From positions 3,479,501 to 3,543,500 of the forward strand of contig NC_071340.1 in the NCBI RefSeq assembly GCF_027744825.2: a stretch of DNA of 64,000 bases, given 5' to 3'. A model generated the notes under the pieces. That model had not been told where the DNA came from. It worked only from the letters and a program-made list of their open reading frames with translations, and ran no database searches. This DNA is from Synchiropus splendidus. Taxonomy: Eukaryota; Chordata; Actinopteri; Syngnathiformes; Callionymidae. Position 1 is the first letter of the stretch, and every line of letters begins with the position of its first letter. Below, piece by piece: positions 9,307 to 18,600 of the stretch. The position numbers were made by a program, and so were the translations under genes.

Positions 9307-10614
9307 TTAATAATAGTCCACCAGCACTTGTCTTTTTGCATCAATCTCCAGAATGGAATCGTAACAAGCGTATACAATCAGTGTTACGGTGTTCGGTAAG
9401 GGTACTCTGAATCTCATCTCCAGTCTTAAATTCCCATTTGAGACAGGAGAGAGAGCGTCGTTGTCGTCGGCTGGATTGAGATTAAATGCAAACAACGAAT
9501 AACCGCTGTTAAAACCTTCACGGTCAATGCTTAGAGGCAGATCCTTCAAATGTCTTCCTGTAGCTAGAATCATGTTATAAAACTCTCTGACCGCCATACC
9601 GTTATTAAACTGAGGTTGAAAAGCTTTAGCGGGGATCTGTCGGCCATCCTGACAGAGGGCTAGATATTCAGTGTTGTAATGATGAAAATTGAACGGGGAG
9701 AGATCTCTCCTACCGGTAAACGCCTCGTGATGTACCAACCCTAAAACCACGTATTTAGGTATTGAACCCAGAAACAAATTCTCCTGGGTACATATTCTTG
9801 AGTTTTCTGGAATGGAGTATGTTTTTACATTGACTCGCGAGAGCGGGTAGAGAGCATTTCCTTTTAACAAACCCGCCGCATGACCTATTCTCACAGCTGG
9901 CGAAACAGTGACTTTCTTCACAAACAGAGATGCGCCAAGGATTTTCAGACGGAAGGTGGAGTCGCGGGGTCCGGTCAGGCAGAAGGCATCATTCGCTCTG
10001 GTGAGTTTAATTCTTAAATCGACAGAGTTTAATAACAGTCTCTCGCAGAAAAATATGTCGCTGTGGAGAGGCCCTAGAAGATGTACTTCTCTGGATCTGC
10101 TCGTGAACTCGGCCCTCTTATTAAGACCTGCGTTGGGACCGTTTACTGTGACGATCGAGTCAACTGACCCAGGTGTGTCTTGGTAAAAAAGACCGGCGCT
10201 AAACTGTGTTTTAAGAGTGTCGCCTGAAAAGTTGAGAAGTGTTTCAATCATAGCTCTGTACGGATGTGTGGAACTGGATTGCGAAATCATCCGATCGCCC
10301 AGAACCACATCACACTGGTCAAAGATTGTGTTTAGAGGGTAATTGATGAGGCCGACTGCTGCGTCGTTAGCCAGCGGTGTGCCATCGGCGTTCGTAATTC
10401 TTGCACGCACGTGTAGAAGGGTGTCGTTTAGGTCCAGATACTTTTCACCGTCTCCCGGTATAAAAAACTCAATCGGTCCTCCTTCGCTGATAGCGGCTAC
10501 TGGCGCAATTTCAGTGTAAATTTTGTCTTCGATGGAAAGTTGCGTCATTGGGGGCGTGAATAAATCCAGTTCTGCCAATGTGCATTCAGCAGATTTCTGG
10601 TGTAGGAGCGCCAT
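9307..10614 (-). CDS. Major capsid protein (double jelly-roll, hexon-like)
   Basis: This 435-aa protein has the character of the Polinton major capsid protein, a family often labelled F54H12.2-like in animal genomes. It is mostly beta-rich, with no signal peptide or membrane segment. The N-terminal segment (to about residue 60) leads into a region with the pattern F-I-P-G-D-G-E-K-Y-L-D-L, where hexon-type proteins start their first jelly roll. It lies between the protease and the pVI-like gene, as expected for a late capsid cluster. A TATA-like stretch sits only about 8 bp upstream of the ATG and may be coincidental. The copy 2 version has an 11-nt and a roughly 100-nt deletion. Confidence 0.85.
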   Translation of the reverse strand: MALLHQKSAECTLAELDLFTPPMTQLSIEDKIYTEIAPVAAISEGGPIEFFIPGDGEKYLDLNDTLLHVRARITNADGTPLANDAAVGLINYPLNTIFDQCDVVLGDRMISQSSSTHPYRAMIETLLNFSGDTLKTQFSAGLFYQDTPGSVDSIVTVNGPNAGLNKRAEFTSRSREVHLLGPLHSDIFFCERLLLNSVDLRIKLTRANDAFCLTGPRDSTFRLKILGASLFVKKVTVSPAVRIGHAAGLLKGNALYPLSRVNVKTYSIPENSRICTQENLFLGSIPKYVVLGLVHHEAFTGRRDLSPFNFHHYNTEYLALCQDGRQIPAKAFQPQFNNGMAVREFYNMILATGRHLKDLPLSIDREGFNSGYSLFAFNLNPADDNDALSPVSNGNLRLEMRFRVPLPNTVTLIVYACYDSILEIDAKRQVLVDYY

Positions 10615-10634
10615 GTTGCCGTATATAAGGTTTT

Positions 10635-11072
10635 TTAAAATATATCAGAGCTCCCTCTGGACTTCCTCTTGGACCGTCTGCTTCTGTCAACTGACTTCTT
10701 TCTTTTTTTGTTTGTACGTTTATTAGAGCTCTGTGTTACACGCCGTCCTGGTGGGCGTCTCTTTGTCCTTCGTGATAAGACGGCTATACCTCCTGACCCT
10801 TCCTGTCTCTGTTGATCGCTCATACCTCTCACGGTGCGGGTGAACATATCCGTGGCTATGTTACCCACTGCTGATTTGAGATGGGGTTTCGCGATGGCAA
10901 TACCTCTTTTCAACAGAGGTGATACAAACCGAAACATTTTCGAGAAGAGGGAACCTATGCCTCGTCCGTACATAACAGGGGCACCGTAGAAACCCGGTAG
11001 ATCTCCACCCACCTGTTTTTCATAATATTGTACAAATCTGTGAGGGTCGTCTCTTAAGCCTGCGTGAACCAT
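10635..11072 (-). CDS. pVI-like minor capsid/core protein
   Basis: This 145-aa protein has an N-terminal region, then M34-Y-G-R-G38, which fits the adenain pattern [M/I/L]-x-G-x-G. An amphipathic helical stretch follows (about 40-80), and the C-terminus is extremely Lys/Arg-rich (about 105-140). A cleavable N-terminus, an amphipathic helix and a basic tail match the general design of adenovirus pVI/core proteins that disrupt membranes and bind DNA. Its function here is inferred from that design and from its place among capsid genes. The copy 2 counterpart (24,953-25,390) has the same length and is intact. Confidence 0.65.
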   Translation of the reverse strand: MVHAGLRDDPHRFVQYYEKQVGGDLPGFYGAPVMYGRGIGSLFSKMFRFVSPLLKRGIAIAKPHLKSAVGNIATDMFTRTVRGMSDQQRQEGSGGIAVLSRRTKRRPPGRRVTQSSNKRTNKKRKKSVDRSRRSKRKSRGSSDIF

Positions 11073-11161
11073 TGTGTTTGTTTACGACTTGGTCTGCAAA
11101 GACTGGTTATCTCTCTCCGGTGTTGTGCTGGTGAATGAATTTCCACATGACGATACAAGGG

Positions 11162-11168
11162 TTATATA
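11162..11168 (-). promoter_or_regulatory. TATA-like box upstream of the pVI-like gene
   Basis: On the minus strand TATATAA lies about 90 bp upstream of the ATG at 11,072, in the 104-bp gap after the penton gene. The same box is kept in copy 2 (about 24,857-24,863). A leader with a normal spacing from TATA to start codon is plausible. Confidence 0.45.
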
Positions 11169-11176
11169 ATATCCTC

Positions 11177-12118
11177 TCAAGTAACAGGTCTAAAGTGTAG
11201 AGTCACCACCACCTTTCCAAAGGTAAAATTGACTGGTTTGTTAAGATCCGATTTAATTTGTATCTGAATATTTTCAATATGGTTCTTGGCCACCGGTAAA
11301 TAGTAAGCAGGGTTAAAATGTTGTGTGATTATATCTGAGTAGCTACCCTTGATTTCCACAGTTCTTAAAAGCGGTGCATATGCATCCCCTACAAGCTGCG
11401 GTCTTACAACATCGCTGTAACAGTAAAGATGGTAAAACCCCACTTTTAAATCAACTGGATGGGGCGCTCTGTAGTCGCAAAAATTGATCCAATGACCAGG
11501 CTCTACACCTAGCATGTAAGCCAAAGGCGAGTTAAAAAGCACTAGGTTCTGCCCGTCTCCTTGAAGATCAATTTTTTGCCGTGCACTGTCAAACAGGAAG
11601 CGTATGTCGTTATTGGTTTTTTTAAAGGTTTGCGTCAACTCGGTTGTAATCTGATTAATAGAGCTGTAATATCCTCCCTTAAACTTCAGTCTGGAAATAT
11701 CTGTTCCAGCCGTTTTGAAATGTCGATCAATCCCACGTGATTCGTCTTTTTTCCTCTGAGCAGAGGCGCTGGCATCGGGATCCGGAGCCCTAAGACGAGC
11801 CATGGCTCTATGAAATTCATCTTTATACCGCCGTGTCGTGTTAGCCTCCGAATCTGATCCTCTAGGGGGAGCCGTGTTTGTGTTGGAATCAGGTACTCTA
11901 TGGTTCGGTTTCCAGTAAAATGATGCTGTATCCTCCGGAATATTATGCCACGTGTGAGGGTATGTAATCTCCGTCAAAGCGACCTCCCATTTTCCGTTTA
12001 AATCAATATGTTGTGCTAAATCGACGCGGAAAGTACCGATCGAGTTGTCTTTAAAAACTTTTGCGCTGGCGTTTGATGGTAAAGTCACATAGAAGCCTGC
12101 ATTCTTTGAGTCGTACAT
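11177..12118 (-). CDS. Putative penton/minor capsid protein (313 aa)
   Basis: A beta-rich protein without signal or membrane segments, located in the capsid gene block beside the integrase. It has a divergent charged insert at about residues 85-140 and conserved flanks containing E-I-T-Y-P-H-T-W-H-N-I and H-F-N-P-A-Y-Y-L-P-V. Size and position match the minor capsid (penton, single jelly-roll) protein of Polintons. I cannot confirm the fold by eye. The copy 2 version has a stop at codon 2 and later frameshifts. Confidence 0.6.
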   Translation of the reverse strand: MYDSKNAGFYVTLPSNASAKVFKDNSIGTFRVDLAQHIDLNGKWEVALTEITYPHTWHNIPEDTASFYWKPNHRVPDSNTNTAPPRGSDSEANTTRRYKDEFHRAMARLRAPDPDASASAQRKKDESRGIDRHFKTAGTDISRLKFKGGYYSSINQITTELTQTFKKTNNDIRFLFDSARQKIDLQGDGQNLVLFNSPLAYMLGVEPGHWINFCDYRAPHPVDLKVGFYHLYCYSDVVRPQLVGDAYAPLLRTVEIKGSYSDIITQHFNPAYYLPVAKNHIENIQIQIKSDLNKPVNFTFGKVVVTLHFRPVT

Positions 12119-12152
12119 GGTGATATGATGCCTGATGTAAAGAAGGACCTTG

Positions 12153-13232
12153 TTATATATTTTTTATATCCGAAGCTTTTACCCAGCTGTTGAATTTTTC
12201 AGGCCAGTTCTTCCATTGGACAAAGACCTGCCTCTCTCCTTTAACGCAGCGTTCCTTGAGAATCTTTTCAACGTGAAATACTTTATCCTTTACGAGTTGT
12301 ACTTTTTGTAATTCTTGATCATAAAATGATCCTTGGATGGGCTCGCCGTCGAAATCTTTCAATTTATACACAGGCGGGTTGCGCTGAATACATTCAGTTA
12401 CCGTAAATATCTCATCTGTAAAACTCTGCTCATACTTTTTGTCAAATACACCTCGTAGTTTCGATATTCTAACATGATCGCCCTCCTTAAATTTCGGCTT
12501 CTGCCTATCTTTTGACGGTCTAATGTAAAGATTGTCAAACACTTGCAGAGTATTTTCTTTAGTTACTTCCATCGGTGTCATTTTTATACTGCTATGATAG
12601 CTGTGATTATAACTCTTTACTAGATCCTGTAAAACCTCGATGTAACGTAGTGTGTTTTTAGCCGTGAAATATCTCCACATCCGATTTTTAAGAGTGCGGT
12701 TAAATCTCTCAACCACAGAGGCCTTAACGTCACTCGCTGTTGAAAAATGATTAATACCCTTCCTTTCCATCAAAGCCTTGAAACTCTTGTTAAAAAATTC
12801 TTTCCCGTCATCCGTCTGTAGCTTTACAGGCGTCCCGCTCTCCTCCAGCACTGATTCGAACGCCTTCACTGTCTCGATCGCAGTCTTTCTTTTTAAAACG
12901 CGTACATAGGCCTTCTTTGAAAATACATCTATAACGGTCAACAAGTAATTTTGATCGTCGTTATATCTAGCCAATGCCTGCATGTCGCATAGGTCGGCCT
13001 GGAATTGTTGAAGAGGCCTGTGAACAAATACTCTGTTTCTCGGAAAGTTTACTCTGGTCGGTTTATGCAGGGTGTAAGCATCCTGTTTTGATAAAAAATC
13101 TTTAATAGATTTAGAACTGACAGGTTTTCCAGTCTCGACCTGCACCCCGCGACGGAGGCGATCCACGCCTCCATAGCTCCCAGGGTGAAGAGGATTGTAA
13201 TAAACTCTTTTAATGATGTGTTTCACCGACAT
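12153..13232 (-). CDS. Retroviral-type integrase with C-terminal chromodomain
   Basis: This 359-aa integrase is predicted to insert the linear element DNA. The rve core has D80 in F-Q-A-D-L-C-D, D141 in L-Q-T-D-D-G-K-E-F and E175 in V-V-E-R-F-N-R-T, completing the D,D-E triad. Residues about 315-359 form a chromodomain-like module (H-V-E-K-I-L-K-E-R, then F-V-Q-W-K-N-W-P), which in other elements directs integration to modified histones. No clear HHCC zinc finger is seen at the N-terminus. The ATG at 13,232 is shared with the broken copy 2 gene. Confidence 0.93.
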   Translation of the reverse strand: MSVKHIIKRVYYNPLHPGSYGGVDRLRRGVQVETGKPVSSKSIKDFLSKQDAYTLHKPTRVNFPRNRVFVHRPLQQFQADLCDMQALARYNDDQNYLLTVIDVFSKKAYVRVLKRKTAIETVKAFESVLEESGTPVKLQTDDGKEFFNKSFKALMERKGINHFSTASDVKASVVERFNRTLKNRMWRYFTAKNTLRYIEVLQDLVKSYNHSYHSSIKMTPMEVTKENTLQVFDNLYIRPSKDRQKPKFKEGDHVRISKLRGVFDKKYEQSFTDEIFTVTECIQRNPPVYKLKDFDGEPIQGSFYDQELQKVQLVKDKVFHVEKILKERCVKGERQVFVQWKNWPEKFNSWVKASDIKNI

Positions 13233-13281
13233 GTTAAACGAGAAATGAACGAGGTGAGATCCGAATATGCTTCTTAATGTT

Positions 13282-13287
13282 TTTATT
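13282..13287 (-). terminator. Polyadenylation signal downstream of the 273-aa gene
   Basis: TTTATT on the plus strand gives AATAAA on the minus strand, about 70 bp after the stop at 13,354 and 50 bp before the integrase start. An equivalent AATAAA is present in copy 2 near 22,277. Confidence 0.5.
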
Positions 13288-13353
13288 AAACAGTTATGTC
13301 AGGATTCAATCGTAATGTTATACAAAGAGAGTAAAAGAGTTAAAAAAAGTAAA

Positions 13354-14175
13354 TCACATACGAGGGAATCTCGTGTTTGTGACATCGACCAGGACCGGCG
13401 TTCTATTCCAGATTCTACTTGCTGATTCCAGACGTTCAATTAGAAGATCCTCTGGCTCATTTTTGATGTATTCAGTCCATACACTTGATTTTGGAGACCT
13501 CATTTCGAGCAAGACTGTCTCGGCTGTAGCCTTGATTCTCATTTTCTCTGGTTGTACATCATTCAGAGTCAAGTAATGCTGTATAGCAGGCAGAAAGTTC
13601 TTGTTACAGAGTCTCTTCATCAACGGGTGGAAGTTAAGCCTGTAGAAATCATCCTCCATTTCTTCAAGACAGCTGTGTTGTAGTTGGCTGGGATGGTCTA
13701 CTTGGCAACCGTAGCAGATCTCCCTCCAATACCGGCGCATGGTTTTACCTAGTAGATGAAATACAACTGTCTTTACAGCTTTCAGGAACAAACCGCTTAT
13801 CCATCCGTCCGTTTCATCATTAGCTGCTGGTTCTAGGTCTTGAGAAGCAGGGGATAAAACAGTCGGATGCACGTCGACAGTTTCGTTCCCGGTGCAGGTG
13901 GTTGCCGTCTTCCCTACGGGTTCCTCCTCGTCATCCACATCTTGCATTTCAGTTGTAACAGAGACGTCTGTGTTGTCTTTGACGGCCAATGAAGGACGGG
14001 CTCCGTCTGTCGTGTCGCCGTTAGAATCCTCGTACTTATGATCGTCAGCCGCAACGTGTTCTACCGCAGGAAGTAGAGGTGACGGCATGGAGTTGTTCAT
14101 CCCGTACCCGGGACCGCCTGTAGCAGCTCCGAGGAAGGTAGTGACGATACGTCTCGGAACACCTTCGGGCCTCAT
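13354..14175 (-). CDS. Unknown Polinton protein with CxxC-H-H-C motif (273 aa)
   Basis: I start this gene at the ATG at 14,175. A longer GTG-initiated frame (14,208) exists, but the copy 3 homologue has GTA there and keeps the ATG. The N-terminal half is acidic and low-complexity. After about residue 120 there is a conserved core with W-R-E-I-C-Y-G-C, D-H-P-S-Q and H-S-C-L-E, whose Cys and His residues could bind zinc. No enzyme signature is recognised. It lies between the integrase and the 230-aa gene. The gene is missing from copy 2 but open in copy 3, so it may be accessory. Confidence 0.75.
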   Translation of the reverse strand: MRPEGVPRRIVTTFLGAATGGPGYGMNNSMPSPLLPAVEHVAADDHKYEDSNGDTTDGARPSLAVKDNTDVSVTTEMQDVDDEEEPVGKTATTCTGNETVDVHPTVLSPASQDLEPAANDETDGWISGLFLKAVKTVVFHLLGKTMRRYWREICYGCQVDHPSQLQHSCLEEMEDDFYRLNFHPLMKRLCNKNFLPAIQHYLTLNDVQPEKMRIKATAETVLLEMRSPKSSVWTEYIKNEPEDLLIERLESASRIWNRTPVLVDVTNTRFPRM

Positions 14176-14285
14176 CGTTGTCTTGGATGGTCTTGTTCCA
14201 ACAGACACGTCTGCATGGTGTTGCTCTGGAAAAAATCCTCTTTATAACAACCATCAACAAGTAGGCGGTCCAGAGTGGGGCGGTC

Positions 14286-14978
14286 CTAAAAGGTCAGTGC
14301 TTTTTTCAACACAAGGGCATCATTCCATAAGCGGCTATGGTAGAAGAGACCGTCGATTTTTGGAGAAATCTCCTGGATTTTCTCACTCCAAGCATCCATC
14401 GGTATGGTTAACAGAGTACGAAAAACGCCACAATCGGAATTAAAATACTCCAGGACGAAATCTTCTTCTTCTTCGCCTGTGACTCCTGTTGATACTTTAT
14501 GGATGGCCCTGAAGGACCAGCGTCCTGATCCTGACATTTTAGCCAACCATATAGCCATGAAGGACGGTTTCCTCTCCATATGCTCGGGTTTGTTAGAAAC
14601 GACTCCGACCTTCTGACGTTGTTCTTCTTCTTCTCCAGTCCAGGGAAGATTTTCCGGCTTCACCTCTCTCAGCACACCCCAGTCGTTAGACGATAACACA
14701 GCCATCTCCGTACAGGCACTCAGGGTTTCGTCATCCTCCAGCTGGTAAATGTACAATTCGGCTGTTTCGTACTTAAACGTGTACCCCCATCTTCCTCGAC
14801 GTCCGTAAGGCTCTAGAGACCACTCTTCCTGCAAAGATTCCCCCGGCGGTGCCTGCGTACGTCGTAGGTACATTACAGATTTACGGGGAGCCCCGACCCC
14901 CATCCACGGGTCCTCAATAACAGTCACAGCCGTCTCGCTGATCACTGGTGAGCCGCGCATCGTTGTAGGGACAGACAT
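14286..14978 (-). CDS. Unknown Polinton protein next to the terminal repeat (230 aa)
   Basis: This is the outermost gene before the right terminal repeat. It is soluble, acidic in its centre and contains many Trp residues. No domain is recognised. The conserved C-terminal half (after about residue 145) is found again in copy 3 at 62,907-63,160. Its end position and partner gene suggest an early or host-interaction role, which is inference only. The ATG at 14,978 is the only good start. Confidence 0.7.
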   Translation of the reverse strand: MSVPTTMRGSPVISETAVTVIEDPWMGVGAPRKSVMYLRRTQAPPGESLQEEWSLEPYGRRGRWGYTFKYETAELYIYQLEDDETLSACTEMAVLSSNDWGVLREVKPENLPWTGEEEEQRQKVGVVSNKPEHMERKPSFMAIWLAKMSGSGRWSFRAIHKVSTGVTGEEEEDFVLEYFNSDCGVFRTLLTIPMDAWSEKIQEISPKIDGLFYHSRLWNDALVLKKALTF

Positions 14979-15037
14979 TGTCGGTTGGTTGTGCTCGTCG
15001 GGTCCTTGCTCCTGGCTACAGTCTGAAGGGTACGTAT

Positions 15038-15290
15038 ATATATATACACACAGGGTGATGTTTATACAGCTGTCCGCCCCACTCCCTTCGTTATTTTACT
15101 TCCTGTCATAAACAAGGGGGGAGGGTTATTATTTTAATTTCCTGTTGATATAAAAAAGGGGAGGGTTATTATTTTAATTTCTTTTTGATATAAAAAGGGG
15201 GAGGGGCTTTATTACTTCCGGAAGGGGTGGGGTTTATTACTTCCGGAGTCATAAATCAATAAATCATTACAGGTTTGACAGATAGTGGTT
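15038..15290 (+). repeat. Terminal inverted repeat, right end of copy 1
   Basis: This segment matches 21,525-21,805 in reverse and 60,088-60,230 directly. It contains two to three tandem sub-units of about 43 bp with TTATTATTTTAATTTC and GATATAAAAA followed by G-rich runs, then TTATTACTTCCGG, and ends around CAGGTTTGACA. The precise outer edge is uncertain by 20-30 bp because the copies diverge gradually there. Confidence 0.8.
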
Positions 15291-15309
15291 TCCTTCCTCT
15301 CTCTCACGT

Positions 15310-15990
15310 ATTCAGGCCACGAAAAGGTGGTTTTCAGACGAACAAGCATTAAAATCCTGATAACTCTCTGAAACCACACAGAGAGGTTGAATTAGTTCTG
15401 CTGCTGCTAGAAAGACAGCTTCTGCTACAGTGTCAGGTGAAATTTTCATGTTCTGAGGCATCGCTGAGCAGTGAGTGAACAGTGCAAAAATGCGTTTTCA
15501 GCCCGAGAGAGGTTCGGTTTCTGACCAGGAAGAATAAAAATTGTTGATTCCACCCTGAAAATAGTCCAAAAACGTGGATTTAGTGCCGAATATACTCGAA
15601 AGACTCTTTTTCCAACAGTTGCAGCTGATATTTTCATGTTCTGGCACTATTCTGAGCAGTGAGTGAACTGTTCAGAAAAACAGGTTTTCACCCGAGTGAC
15701 GGTGGTTTTCAGAATTGACAAACATAAAAATGTTATCACTCTGCAACCACTTCAGAAATGTTGAATTAGTTCAGCACCTACTAGAATGACCGCTTCAGCT
15801 ATCGTGCCAGGCGAAATTTTCATGTTCTGAGACAGCCCTGAGCAGAGATTAAACAGTGCAGAAAACGTGTTTTCAGTCCGCGGGACCTGTACCTTTCAGA
15901 CCAACAAACATAAAAATGTTGATAACTCTCTGAAACCCCTTCGGAGACATTGAATTTGTTCTGCAGCTACGAGAAACACCCCTTAAGCTA
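15310..15990. repeat. Diverged tandem repeat with units of about 190 bp
   Basis: Three to four copies share GAAATTTTCATGTTCTG (about 15,438, 15,629 and 15,815) and AACATAAAAATGTT. The repeat lies immediately outside the copy 1 terminal repeat. No coding potential is supported. Confidence 0.7.
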
Positions 15991-16139
15991 AGCTGGTGGG
16001 CGCTCGTGAATCCTGTTTGGACTCAATCAACCATTAGTCCAAGTACGTCACAATCTGACCCTGTCTTCTTAGTGGTTCGAGCCACTCCTCCACGCACTTG
16101 GTGAAAAAACGAGGCACTAGACACTAGAGACCGTGTTGT

Positions 16140-16440
16140 GGAAGTAGGCCTCTGCAAGATCTATGGAGGTCATCCACTCTCACACTCCAGGAGTCTGCTG
16201 GTAGTCCGGAACCGCTGTCTGGTCATGAATTGGTTGAGGAGACTGAGATTCAGAACAGGTCTCCACTCTCCTGTCTTCTTGGGTTCCAGAAAGTATCTGG
16301 AGTAAAATCCAGTGTAGGAGGATTGCTTTGGCAGTAGCTCAATTATTTGCTTTGTCAGGAGAGCGCTGTCCTCCTCCATCAGACATGACCGCTGGTTCTC
16401 TGAGTTCACTCAGGTCCATGTGGTGACGCAGAACCTGGGG
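16140..16440 (-). mobile_element. DIRS-like retrotransposon reverse transcriptase fragment
   Basis: A minus-strand frame (16,409-16,170) shows the reverse transcriptase start pattern G-F-Y-S-R-Y-F-L-E-P-K-K and R-P-V-L-N-L-S-L-L-N. This is closest to DIRS-type (tyrosine recombinase) elements. The fragment is short and decayed. Confidence 0.6.
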
Positions 16441-18600
16441 GTTGACTGTGTAACTGAAGGCCGTTTCAATGACCGTGTATTTTCTCGATCCATATGGGCA
16501 GGTGAGGAGACAGGCTCTTTCAATTTGGAAGATACTCTTTCAAGATAGGAGCCTTGAGCACAGGAGCGGACCCGGACTCCGGGGCTGGTCTAGGACGAAA
16601 GGGTCATCGGTGCACAGTGCCCACTCCTCTGGGAACTTCAAGTCCCGCTGGTTCTTCAAAAACACACTCGCTTTTGTCAGCTGAGCCGTCAGAGGAATTC
16701 GGTTCCCCAAACTTGCAGTGTACAAAGATCAAGATCTGATCAAGATTCTCCTAAGATGGAGACCCGAGGGACCGGCCCAATCAGCCTCAGAAAGAGATGA
16801 CTCTGTAGATGACGATGTCCTGCTTGCCTCTGAACAGAATCACAGACAGACATCGCTTCAGACATCACACGAGGGAGCTGAGAACAGAGCAGGTCTGGCA
16901 CGCAGTTCCTACTGAGTGATCCTCTGAAGTGGTGGCTTTCGCGGTCCTGTGGCGACCCCTGCTAAAAACTGGCGAGTCTGAGTAATCAGAAGAGTTAATG
17001 GCAGAATTGAAACTCCCCTGACTTTTGGCTGGAACCGGGATCTGTTGAGAGACGGCAAAGAGTTATTTGACGCCTATGCTTCTTATTGTGGCGAAACTGA
17101 GGAAAAACATAACGTCTTGGCTCCATAAACTTCCCCAGGGACAGTTCTGGTATCAGGTATAAGGAGGCAGAGACCGTTACTATACTGCTCGGTCTCCTGA
17201 GACGATGTCAAACAAAAAAAAAATTTTGAAGCCGGAGTTCGGACTGACTGGAACCGGAAGAGAACTTGGCGGATGATAAACCCTAATTTTGGGCATAGAA
17301 GAAACAGACCCGATACCAAAGTAATGCATCTTATTTTTTTTCCAAGTTAGACTAGGTTTAGATGCATACTTTTAGATACAAAGTTCTTCCTACGCTTTTG
17401 GAGGGAGCAGAGGTGAGAGCAGACGACTGGTCTCTCCAAGAGGAGTGGCGATGATCAGCTCGGCTATTATACGGCTGTTCCCCCCAGGCGGCGGCTGTGT
17501 GTGGAGGAGGCGCCGCGAGCAGAGCACCACGGATTATTGTGTCTCCAAAATCTCTGTGGGAGTCCACGGAGCTCATAAAGAGCGCAATGATGTTCTCAAG
17601 CGCTATGAGCCGGTTGCCGACAGTGCAGACACCATTCTACTGCGCGATGGCGGCTCTGTCAGCGCCGGGTGGGATGGTCACTCCTCAAGGGGGAGGTCAA
17701 GCTCCAGGTGCGAGGGCATCGCGCATGACCGCTGAGTGAGAGGGAACGCTGCGCCACAAATCCAAACCCTCCACCTATTAAGCTCCGTACCTGACCACGT
17801 GCGGTCCTCGTGCCAGTAGAGTGTCAGAACTGCGCCGGGAAATAGTCCGGATTGAATGAGACTAGCAGTGGATGTTTACCCAACAGACGGCAGTCCACAC
17901 CCATTTGGCATTATTTGCTTTGAGTGTTGCGGGTGCTTTAGCATTTCGAATAGTGAACTGCACTTAGGGAGGCAGAGGACTGCCTGCAAGCCTTGAAGTA
18001 GCCATGCTTTGGGGGGACGCCCCAGGATTGGAGGTCCGCTCAAAATTTCTGCCCCGTGCTAAAGGACTGTTTGCGAGGGAGGCAGGCTCCACGGACAGCT
18101 GGACACAAACATATTCCAGGAATATTACACCAGCCTTTCTACTTCACTGGAAGTGCCAGGGCACTCCGCAAAATGTGTTTGTGAAATTACAGAGGCGTGA
18201 ATGAGTGACTCTGTAATTGTGAAATTACAGCTGGAGCCGGCGCATCTGGCACATCAAGAGAAGAAGCTTGAGACTTGAAGGGGTGTGGAGCGGCTCATCT
18301 GGACCACGGAAACTTCAGCCAGGACTGAGGTCTCATCGCAGTGACGGCAGAGACTTGTCGCATCACCGCAGGAGTGGATTTAACAGCAGGAGACTCAGCG
18401 CTTGTGCCGCTCTGTGCGTGGACGATCATCGGCAGCAGCTTCTCCCGGGGTAGTTGGCTGACTTTTTTTTTATTATTATTCGTATTGAATTCGCTCCTTC
18501 CAGCGCCTCGGCCTCGAGCGCTCTTCCGGGCCTGGTCGCCTATTCTGAAAACTTCTGAACCGAGCATGTTGATCATGCTGAACTTTCTGGTTTGACTGTT
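16441..18600. other. No supported gene; unclassified repeat-like DNA
   Basis: Short frames occur on both strands but none shows a recognisable domain. Part may be further DIRS-derived sequence. Confidence 0.5.

Larger units (their letters stand above)
1..15290 (+). mobile_element. Polinton/adintovirus-type element, copy 1 (left end outside window)
   Basis: The block holds the diagnostic gene set of Polinton/Maverick elements, also called adintoviruses: protein-primed family B DNA polymerase, A32/FtsK-like packaging ATPase, adenain-like cysteine protease, double-jelly-roll capsid protein, putative penton and a retroviral-type integrase with a chromodomain. All the main ORFs are uninterrupted. 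The genes form two convergent groups meeting near 8,650-8,760. The right end is a GA-rich terminal repeat at about 15,038-15,290, which is also found inverted at 21,525 and direct at 60,090. The left terminal repeat and the first exon of the left-arm gene lie before position 1; comparison with copy 2 suggests roughly 1.2 kb is missing. The exact right edge and target-site duplication could not be fixed. Confidence 0.93.

Noticed and set aside
10614..10630. TATA-like sequence directly before the capsid ATG as a promoter
   Set aside because: It stands only about 8 bp from the start codon, too close for a normal TATA box. Left unannotated.
13354..14208. GTG start extending the 273-aa gene to 284 aa
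   Set aside because: Copy 3 has GTA at the same position and keeps the downstream ATG.
15446..15637. Minus-strand frame in the region beside copy 1
   Set aside because: It lies inside the 190-bp tandem repeat and has no domain.
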